Shown one piece after another: positions 1 through 5,786 of a stretch of 8,799 nucleotides of DNA. How positions within the stretch are numbered: the stretch's first letter is position 1; the number at the start of each line of letters is the position of its first letter. The stretch is taken from positions 1 through 8,799 of the forward strand of contig JAIXVO010000065.1 of NCBI GenBank assembly GCA_027482985.1, read 5' to 3'. The DNA comes from Cyanobacteriota bacterium. Lineage in GTDB: Bacteria; Cyanobacteriota; Cyanobacteriia; Leptolyngbyales; Leptolyngbyaceae. The notes under the pieces were generated by a model. It did not search any database, was not told where the DNA came from, and worked only from the letters and a program-made list of their open reading frames with translations. The position numbers and the translations under genes were made by a program.

Positions 1-1713
1 CTTCTCCTGCAACGTGTTTTTGTTGCTATCGACTTTGCTAAGGGGAAAGCCGAAATCCATGCGCGCGGTGAAATTGTTGCTGACTTGCAGGCGGAGGCCG
101 AAGCCGAGGGCAGTGAGAAAACTGGGATCGGGAGCGGGATTGTTCCCCAGGTTCCAGCCGCGACCGAAGTCGAAAAAGGGAGCGGCTTGGAGCAGGGCTT
201 TTTGTTGGGGCAGGCGCAGAATCGGGATGCGGCCTTCGATCGAGCCGAAGAGCCCGTTGTCGGTGAGGAGCAAATCTTGGCGATAGCCGCGCACCGTCAG
301 CGCCCCCCCCAAACCAAACTGCTCGATCGGCAGCAGGACGCGATCGGCCAGTTGTAAGTCGCCGCGCAGCAAGAGCAAGGTGTCGGGTGCCAGAAGCCGA
401 ACCCATTGGGTTTGTAAGCGCCAGGCGAAAAAGTTGGTGTCGGGGGGGCTGGGGTTGACGGTGGCATTCAGGACATCCACGCCCAGGTTAAATTGCGATC
501 GCGCTGCGAACACTGCCTGGCTACTGCGCTGGGTATATTCTTGAAAAAACCGCACCACCGAAGATGTGGTTTGTCCATCCAGATCGGCACCGGGACTGGG
601 GAAGGGAATGTCTCCCAGGAGGCTGGTTTTGCTGCTGCGTCGCCCAAACACTAACCCAACGGCAAGTTCTCGCGTGGGGGTGAGGATGAGGGGATGGCGA
701 CCCGTGACTTCAAAATAATTAGACCCAGATTCAATATCGAGAATGCTGAAGGGGTCTTCAATCACTTTGCTGATGGACAATCCGGCATTGAAGCCGACTG
801 TGGTATTCCGCGGGCTGACGGGAATGTTGTAAGTAAAATCCAGCGCCGTACTGCCCTGCGTTTGGGTGAAGGCGAGACTGATCGCATCCCCAAATCCCAA
901 CAAATTTTGCTCTAAGCCTAGAGCTTGCCCCCGAATACTGCCGACGCTGGGCACCCGTTGGTTATCGAGGGTGAAGGTGGCCGCAGTGGATTTCGCTTCG
1001 GTCACGCGCACTTCCAGCAAACTGGTACCCGGTTGCGCGCCTGCCGACAATTCTGCTGAAATGCTGGCGATCAGGGGATTGAGTTGCAACAGTTGGAGCG
1101 CTTCCAGCAGGCGATCGCGATTCAAGGGGGCTTTTGTCGCCAGCGCCAACCGACTGGACACATACCCCGGCTTCAGCTTGTCAGTACCTGTAATCCGAAT
1201 GTCCTCCAGACTGCCTTCCACCACCCGAATTTCTACCACTCCCCCGGTCAACTTTTGTGGCGGAATAAAGGCACCCGAAGTGATGTAGCCCTGGTTGACA
1301 TACAGATCCGTGATCGCTGTCCGCACTTGAAACAACTCATGCAAAGAGAGCAACCGTCCCGCTGGGGGCATATCTCCGATCGCCTGGGTAATGGCGGCAT
1401 TGAACTGCTGCGCCGAAAACACCGTACTGCCGACGACATTAAATCCCGTCACCGGAATGGTTTGGGGCGCATCACTGGGGGGCGGGGTGGCAGGCGGCGT
1501 TCCCGGCGTGGGCGGCAATAGTTGATCCGGCGGTGGCAGCGGTTGAATTTCCGGCGTAGGCAAAGGGTCCCGAGAGGGGGGTTGACCGCCTTGCGGATCA
1601 GTGGGACGCACCTGCGCCATGATCTCAGCCTGAACGGGGGGCACGAAGGGTGCCGCGATCGCCCCACTCAAACTGATGATTGCCAACCAAACATGACCTC
1701 GGCGTAGATTCAC
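1..1713 (-). CDS. TpsB/ShlB/FhaC-type outer-membrane translocator (two-partner secretion), 3' end cut by window edge
   Basis: Translating the minus strand from a GTG at 1713-1711 gives 571 codons with no stop, running off the left edge. Residues 1-29 form a signal peptide: basic start NLRRGH, hydrophobic core, likely cleavage after VQA. Residues about 37-85 are a proline-rich linker. Residues about 86-176 match a POTRA domain of the ShlB type, ending in VVEIRVVEGSLEDIRITG, and about 177-240 form a second POTRA. From about 243 a 16-strand-type barrel follows, with the family's VRGYR motif at 474-478 (loop L6) and FDFGRG at 514-519. The sequence breaks off at FPLSKVDSNKNTLQEK, so probably only 10-15 residues are missing. 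The GTG start is favoured by the signal peptide, an upstream in-frame TGA, and GAGG motifs just before it. The family exports large TPS-domain proteins through the outer membrane; the substrate gene is not in the window and may lie further downstream. Confidence 0.93.
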   Translation of the reverse strand, partial: MNLRRGHVWLAIISLSGAIAAPFVPPVQAEIMAQVRPTDPQGGQPPSRDPLPTPEIQPLPPPDQLLPPTPGTPPATPPPSDAPQTIPVTGFNVVGSTVFSAQQFNAAITQAIGDMPPAGRLLSLHELFQVRTAITDLYVNQGYITSGAFIPPQKLTGGVVEIRVVEGSLEDIRITGTDKLKPGYVSSRLALATKAPLNRDRLLEALQLLQLNPLIASISAELSAGAQPGTSLLEVRVTEAKSTAATFTLDNQRVPSVGSIRGQALGLEQNLLGFGDAISLAFTQTQGSTALDFTYNIPVSPRNTTVGFNAGLSISKVIEDPFSILDIESGSNYFEVTGRHPLILTPTRELAVGLVFGRRSSKTSLLGDIPFPSPGADLDGQTTSSVVRFFQEYTQRSSQAVFAARSQFNLGVDVLNATVNPSPPDTNFFAWRLQTQWVRLLAPDTLLLLRGDLQLADRVLLPIEQFGLGGALTVRGYRQDLLLTDNGLFGSIEGRIPILRLPQQKALLQAAPFFDFGRGWNLGNNPAPDPSFLTALGFGLRLQVSNNFTARMDFGFPLSKVDSNKNTLQEK

Positions 1714-1716
1714 GCG

Positions 1717-1736
1717 CCTCAGATCTCCTCAGATCA
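1717..1736 (-). promoter_or_regulatory. Tandem 10-base repeat carrying two Shine-Dalgarno-like motifs before the TpsB start
   Basis: On the minus strand the sequence TGATCTGAGG is followed directly by AGATCTGAGG, so nine of ten bases repeat. Each copy ends in GAGG. One GAGG lies 3 bases before the GTG start and the other, as GAGGAG, lies 11 bases before it. The second spacing is closer to usable. The duplication is seen directly; its role in translation initiation is inferred. Confidence 0.5.
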
Positions 1737-1742
1737 AGAAAT

Positions 1743-1820
1743 AACAGTGGTGATACCCCAACCCCAGCCCGCTGGAGGCGGCTGACGGCATGAGTGAGCA
1801 CCACGTTATCACCGCTGGTT
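1743..1820 (-). repeat. Long imperfect inverted repeat with nested hairpin between the two-domain glycosyltransferase and TpsB genes
   Basis: The arms are 1743-1755 (aacagtggtgata) and 1807-1820 (tatcaccgctggtt). They pair over about 12 positions, with one G-T wobble and one extra base. Inside sits a smaller stem at 1765-1784, where CAGCC pairs with GGCTG and an inner GC pairs with GC around a 5-base loop. On the minus strand the outer stem is followed by ATTTCTT, which is only weakly T-rich. It could therefore be a branched terminator for the glycosyltransferase gene, or a leader structure for the TpsB gene. The rest of the 138-base gap (1714-1851) shows no coding potential and no convincing promoter boxes. 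Confidence 0.4.
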
Positions 1821-1851
1821 AGAACTGGCGCGAAAATTTGATCCGTAATCG

Positions 1852-3645
1852 CTAAAGTTCAAACATCACGCCATTATGCGCCGACAAGTTGCGGTTGTAG
1901 TACGGGTCAAAATACTCAAGGGATGCGAAATAAGCTTGCCATTTGGTATTGAGATGTTCCCATTCTTGGGGGCGTAATCCTGGCTCTCGGCTGGCAGATT
2001 CGTAATGCGTCAATTGGGCGTAGGGCGTTACCACATTGCGATAGCCTGCTTGATGCGCTTTCAGGCAGAGATCTACGTCGTTGTAGTTGAGCGGAAAGGT
2101 TTCATCCATGCCGCCCAAATCCCAAAACAGCGATCGCCGCATCATCAAACAGGCGGCAGTGACAGCCAGATAGTTACGATTCACGAGGTTAGAAAGAAAA
2201 TAACCGGGATGATCGCCATCGACCTGATGAAAGGCGTGGCCGGCGTTGCCACTCAGCACCATCACGCCCACATGCTGAATTTGCCCATTGGGATAGAGCA
2301 GTTTGGCTCCCACTGCGCCAATTTCCGGTTGTTGGGCAAATTCCAGCATGGATTCTAACCAGTCGGGGGTTTGCACCTCTACATCATCGTTTAGTAGCAG
2401 GACGACATCACCCGTCGCCGCTTTTGCCCCTAAATTGATCCGTTGGGCAAAGTTGAAGGGGTCAGCACAGCGGACGAGATGCAGATCATCCCCGGCGATC
2501 GCGGTCAACAGGGCATCTGGCAGATCATAGCCATCCACCAACACGATCTCGAAGTTGCGGTAAGAGCTGCGATCGCGAATACTGCGAATACATTGCGCCA
2601 CCAAACACACCTGTCCGGTCGGCGTTTCCAGCATTGCCCCCCCACTGGGAATGACGATGCTGACTTTCGGGGAATTTTGAATTTCCCGCCGAATCCGATG
2701 AAATCCCGCTCTCGGCCCTGGTTCGACGCTGCCGGGAAACGGACTCCGAGCCAGCATGTCCGTGAGTGCCCGTTGTGCCGCTTCGTAAGCCCAGGGTTTT
2801 GCTGCCTCCCCGGAAGTGACGGATTGGGGAATAATCCGCCAATGGTAGAGAATTTTGGGGATGTGGTAAATCTGTTGGGTTTGTTCGACCACCCGCAGCA
2901 CCAGATCATAGTCTTGAGACCCATCGCAGCCGGGACGAAAGCCGCCGATCGCCCGAATCAGCTCGGCGCGGTACACGCCCAGATGGCAGGTATACATACA
3001 GGCGTGAAAGTAATCGGGGGACCAGTCGGGTTTGAAGAACGGATCGGAGCGATTGCCGTTGACATCGATCTTGTCTTCGTCGCTGTAGATCATGTCCGCA
3101 TCGGGATGCTGGTTGATCAGTTTGGCGTTTTCGTAGAGGGCCGCGATCGCCAGTTCATCATCGTGATCGAGCAGCGCAATGTAATCCCCAGTGGCTAACT
3201 CCAGTGCCGAGTTGCTGGCGGCGACGATGTTGCCGTTTGCGGGGCGGAAGACGACTTTGATGCGATCGTCCAGTTGGCTATAGCGGGTCAGAATTTCCCG
3301 AATATGGGGCGCAGGGGAGGCATCATCGGCAATACACAGTTCCCAATGGGGATAAATCTGATTGATGACAGAGGCGATCGCGCGTTCTAGCCAGACCGCT
3401 TCCACGTTGTAAACCGGCAGGATGACGGAGAAGGTGGGCCGGGATGACCACTTGGCGATCTGCTGTTGCGCCTGCTGGATGTCGGCGGCTGTCCATTGCT
3501 GCTGTTTCACCCACTGGGGATAGGTGACGCGCCGCCGCCAACGCGCAGTGAGCCGTTGTTGCACAAATCGCAAAAAGCCTCGCGTGCCTCGTTCGCGCCA
3601 GGCTTGATAGAGTTTTTTGCTTTTGTTAATCAGCTTGCTCAACAT
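1852..3645 (-). CDS. Two-domain family 2 glycosyltransferase (tandem GT-A domains)
   Basis: The 597-residue protein has two GT2 domains. The first (about 71-300) has FSVILPVYN at 72-80, the DHDD metal-binding motif at 160-163, SDEDK at 188-192 and GSQDYDL at 242-248. The second (about 327-560) has VSIVIPS at 328-334, LNDD at 418-421 and NYNDVDLCLK at 520-529. Both therefore look catalytically complete, and the enzyme may add two sugars or one sugar twice from nucleotide-sugar donors. Residues 1-65 are basic and helical, and no membrane span is evident, so it is likely cytosolic or peripheral at the inner membrane. The frame stays open to 3792, but that extension runs through a GC-rich palindrome. 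I therefore take the ATG at 3645, preceded by GGGGAAGCGTAGGGAG. Related proteins act in O-antigen, rhamnan and exopolysaccharide assembly; donor and acceptor cannot be told from sequence. Confidence 0.9.
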   Translation of the reverse strand: MLSKLINKSKKLYQAWRERGTRGFLRFVQQRLTARWRRRVTYPQWVKQQQWTAADIQQAQQQIAKWSSRPTFSVILPVYNVEAVWLERAIASVINQIYPHWELCIADDASPAPHIREILTRYSQLDDRIKVVFRPANGNIVAASNSALELATGDYIALLDHDDELAIAALYENAKLINQHPDADMIYSDEDKIDVNGNRSDPFFKPDWSPDYFHACMYTCHLGVYRAELIRAIGGFRPGCDGSQDYDLVLRVVEQTQQIYHIPKILYHWRIIPQSVTSGEAAKPWAYEAAQRALTDMLARSPFPGSVEPGPRAGFHRIRREIQNSPKVSIVIPSGGAMLETPTGQVCLVAQCIRSIRDRSSYRNFEIVLVDGYDLPDALLTAIAGDDLHLVRCADPFNFAQRINLGAKAATGDVVLLLNDDVEVQTPDWLESMLEFAQQPEIGAVGAKLLYPNGQIQHVGVMVLSGNAGHAFHQVDGDHPGYFLSNLVNRNYLAVTAACLMMRRSLFWDLGGMDETFPLNYNDVDLCLKAHQAGYRNVVTPYAQLTHYESASREPGLRPQEWEHLNTKWQAYFASLEYFDPYYNRNLSAHNGVMFEL

Positions 3646-3867
3646 CTCCCTACGCTTCCCCAGTTGTTTATCCTTGCGACACGAGCCTTGATCATGGACA
3701 CAGATTTTTTTGCTCAACCCCAAGTCTCTACCGGGGGGCTTCCCCCCGCGCCCCCGCTTCGTGGGGGCCGAGCTCCCCCACACCCCCCGCATAAGAGGAT
3801 CTGTGGCAATGGCACAAGCCTGTCTGTGGAGGCTTTAGGTGTTAATCACAGCGGTTGCCTACTTCGC
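3646..3867. other. 222-base intergenic region with GC-rich element and no gene
   Basis: This is the largest gap in the window, lying between the two family 2 glycosyltransferase genes. It contains the GC-rich double hairpin at 3731-3791 and a weaker hairpin at 3816-3835 (stem aagcct/aggctt, 8-base loop, no T-run). The remainder shows no coding signal. The gap may separate two transcription units, but I see no clear -35/-10 pair. Confidence 0.6.
3731..3791. repeat. GC-rich double-hairpin palindromic element, likely a dispersed intergenic repeat
   Basis: Two strong stems lie side by side. The first is six G, CTT, six C at 3733-3747. The second is an 8-base stem at 3750-3757 and 3761-3768 (gcccccgc with gtgggggc, one G-T pair) around a TTC loop. 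They are followed by further C-runs up to 3790. Composition is far from that of the flanking genes. Neither stem is followed by a T-run, so a simple intrinsic terminator is not well supported. Small palindromic intergenic repeats of this kind are common in filamentous cyanobacteria. Only one copy is present here, so the repeat status is inferred. Confidence 0.55.
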
Positions 3868-4770
3868 TTAACGCAGTAACTCGTCCCCCCATTCGACCGA
3901 TCGCCCCAGTCGTTGTTGGAGTTTGAGCCAGCGATTGCGCCAGCGCCAAAAGCGACTGTTGACGACGGTTTGGGCGATCGCGTTCAGGCGTAATTCAGTG
4001 TGATGCAAGCGCTGATGGGTTTGGTGCACATCCAGGCGCAGGTCTTGCAGATGACGAAAGACGACATCCAGATGATCCAGATACAGCGCCGTGTGATTTT
4101 TGAAAATCTGCGTCTGACACTGAAGCCATTGTTCCTGGGTAATTTGCTGGCTGCGAGATTGGGCGACTTCCCGATGGAAGTACAAGACTTCGGGAAGTTG
4201 CACGACCTCTCGCCCCAGTTCCAATAACGCCAGCCAAAAATCGTAGTCTTCCCAGCCCCACACCATATTGGGGTTATAGCCGCCGATTTTTTCCCAATCG
4301 GCTTTGCGATAGAGGCTGGTATTGAAAATCATGTTACCCAGCAAAATGTCGGGGAAGCGGTAGGGCGGCAGATCAAAGCGTCCGGTTTGGTCGCCAAACA
4401 AGTCCGCCTGGGTATAGACAATTCCGACCTCTGGCTGCGTTTCCAGAATGGGTACGGTTTTTTCGAGAAAGGTGGGGGCAATGCGATCGTCTGCATCTAG
4501 GGGCAGAATGAACTGTCCTTGAGCCTGTTGAATGCCCGTGTTACGAGCGGCAGAGGGTCCCTGATTGGGCGTATGCAACACCAAACAGTGCGGCTGCTGC
4601 CAGGTTTGCAACAGCCGCACGGTGGTTTCATCGGTGGAGCCATCGTTGATGATGATGGTCTCAAAATCGGTATAGGTTTGGGCGAGGAGGCTTTCCACTG
4701 CCGCTTCGAGATATTGACCCTGGTTGTAGCAGGGCATGATCACCGAAACAGTGGGAATGCCTGAACTCAT
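3868..4770 (-). CDS. Family 2 glycosyltransferase with helical, Trp/Arg-rich C-terminal tail
   Basis: A 300-residue enzyme with an N-terminal GT-A domain (about 7-200). VSVIMPCYNQGQYL lies at 8-21, INDGSTD at 41-47, the NQGPSAARNTGI donor-site segment at 69-80, the metal-binding DADD at 92-95 and the acceptor-side WEDYDFW at 173-179. These are the hallmarks of inverting family 2 transferases. Residues about 205-265 are Gln/Leu/His-rich and probably helical or coiled-coil. Residues 272-285 form a Trp/Arg-rich amphipathic stretch (SRFWRWRNRWLKLQ) that may hold the enzyme on the inner membrane. Its ATG overlaps the stop codon of the upstream epimerase gene in an ATGA sequence, indicating translational coupling. 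It is a natural candidate to use that enzyme's product, GDP-L-galactose, but this is inference; the sugar cannot be read from the sequence. Confidence 0.92.
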   Translation of the reverse strand: MSSGIPTVSVIMPCYNQGQYLEAAVESLLAQTYTDFETIIINDGSTDETTVRLLQTWQQPHCLVLHTPNQGPSAARNTGIQQAQGQFILPLDADDRIAPTFLEKTVPILETQPEVGIVYTQADLFGDQTGRFDLPPYRFPDILLGNMIFNTSLYRKADWEKIGGYNPNMVWGWEDYDFWLALLELGREVVQLPEVLYFHREVAQSRSQQITQEQWLQCQTQIFKNHTALYLDHLDVVFRHLQDLRLDVHQTHQRLHHTELRLNAIAQTVVNSRFWRWRNRWLKLQQRLGRSVEWGDELLR

Positions 4771-5753
4771 GCCTTACTGCCTACCAAGACCTGCTTTTTG
4801 GTCATCTGGTCGTAAATCCAGCGGTAGGTCAGTTCCATGCCTTTCTCCAGTCGAATGCTGGGTTGCCAACCCATCAATTCCTGGATCAAGGTGTTGTCGC
4901 TGTTCCGTCCGTTCACACCCTTGGGCGCTGAGAGATTGTAGCTGCGCTTGAGTTTGACCCCCGCGATCGCTTCCACAATATCCACCAACTGGTTAATCGT
5001 CACCAACTGATTGCTACCCAGGTTCAGGGGTTCCGTGATGTCGCTCGCCATGATGCCCATGGTGCCTTTGACACAATCATCGATAAACATGAAGCTGCGG
5101 GTTTGGTTGCCGTCGCCCCAAATTTCGATTTCATGCTGACCCGACAGTTTGGCTTCGATCACTTTGCGGCAAATCGCTGCCGGAGCCTTTTCCCGACCGC
5201 CTTCGTAAGTACCGTGGGGACCATACACGTTGTGGTAACGCGCGACGCGGGTGATCAGCCCGAAATCTTCCGTATAGTGACGGCACATCCGCTCACTGAA
5301 TAACTTCTCCCAGCCATAGCCATCTTCGGGCATGGCGGGATAGGCATCGGATTCCTTGAGGGCGACGACATCGGGCGTGGTTTGCCGATAAGCCGGATAA
5401 ACACAGGCGGAAGACGAGAAGAAGAACCGCTGCACGCCGTAGGTTTGCGCCGCCATTAACAGGTGCGTGTTGATCAACACACTCAACATACACAGACCTT
5501 TATTGTTTTCAATAAAGCCCATGCCGCCCATATCCGCCGCCAGGTTATAGACTTCACTGGCACCATATAAAGCTTGCAAACAAGCGTCTTTTTCTTGCAA
5601 ATCCAGCACCAAATTGTCAGCTTCTGGCGACACTTGGTACCACTCATTCAGGGGTTTCACATCCACTGCGCGGACGGGGCGATCGCCTTGTTGAATCAAG
5701 GCTTGAACCAGGTGTCCACCGATGAAACCACCTGCACCGCAAACTACTATCAT
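4767..5753 (-). CDS. GDP-mannose 3,5-epimerase (extended SDR family)
   Basis: This 328-residue NAD-dependent SDR enzyme closely resembles plant GDP-mannose 3,5-epimerase (EC 5.1.3.18), which turns GDP-D-mannose into GDP-L-galactose and GDP-L-gulose. Counting from the ATG at 5753, the NAD-binding GAGGFIG is at 6-12, NLAADMGGMGFI at 70-81, SSSACVYP at 113-120, the Tyr146/Lys150 pair in YGWEK, GGREKAPAAICRK at 185-197, GDGNQTRSF at 213-221 and RNSDN at 283-287. Cys117, Tyr146, Lys150 and Lys189 match Cys145, Tyr174, Lys178 and Lys217 of the Arabidopsis enzyme as I recall it, with identical spacing (29, 33 and 72 residues from the Cys). A GTG at 5762 is in frame, but it abuts the Shine-Dalgarno; the ATG has GAGGAG 8 bases upstream and is preferred. 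The gene sits 33 bases after the dehydrogenase and overlaps the next glycosyltransferase by 4 bases. It probably feeds L-galactose into a surface glycan. Confidence 0.93.
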   Translation of the reverse strand: MIVVCGAGGFIGGHLVQALIQQGDRPVRAVDVKPLNEWYQVSPEADNLVLDLQEKDACLQALYGASEVYNLAADMGGMGFIENNKGLCMLSVLINTHLLMAAQTYGVQRFFFSSSACVYPAYRQTTPDVVALKESDAYPAMPEDGYGWEKLFSERMCRHYTEDFGLITRVARYHNVYGPHGTYEGGREKAPAAICRKVIEAKLSGQHEIEIWGDGNQTRSFMFIDDCVKGTMGIMASDITEPLNLGSNQLVTINQLVDIVEAIAGVKLKRSYNLSAPKGVNGRNSDNTLIQELMGWQPSIRLEKGMELTYRWIYDQMTKKQVLVGSKA

Positions 5754-5761
5754 GTTGGGCA

Positions 5762-5767
5762 CTCCTC
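5762..5767 (-). promoter_or_regulatory. Shine-Dalgarno GAGGAG that decides the epimerase start
   Basis: GAGGAG lies 8 bases before the ATG at 5753-5751. Its last G is also the first base of the in-frame GTG at 5762-5760, which leaves no room for ribosome spacing at the GTG. The ATG is therefore the likely start, and the protein is three residues shorter than the longest frame. Confidence 0.75.
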
Positions 5768-5786
5768 ACTCGTTATGGATGGGTTG

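Noticed and set aside
38..406. A 122-codon minus-strand frame near the left edge.
   Set aside because: It overlaps the TpsB barrel region in another frame. The TpsB frame is open throughout and carries the VRGYR and FDFGRG motifs.
2443..3198. A 251-codon open frame on the plus strand.
   Set aside because: It lies entirely opposite the two-domain glycosyltransferase, has no recognisable motif, and is explained by the codon bias of the real gene on the other strand.
3733..3768. The GC-rich stems as direct repeats of a CRISPR array or ends of an insertion sequence.
   Set aside because: There are no regularly spaced repeats or spacers, no transposase gene nearby, and no flanking target duplication that I can see.
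3816..3835. Hairpin aagcct/aggctt as a terminator of the preceding glycosyltransferase gene.
   Set aside because: The stem is only six pairs with an 8-base loop, and no T-run follows in the direction of transcription.
5760..5762. GTG as the start of the epimerase.
   Set aside because: It overlaps the end of the GAGGAG Shine-Dalgarno; the ATG three codons later has proper spacing.
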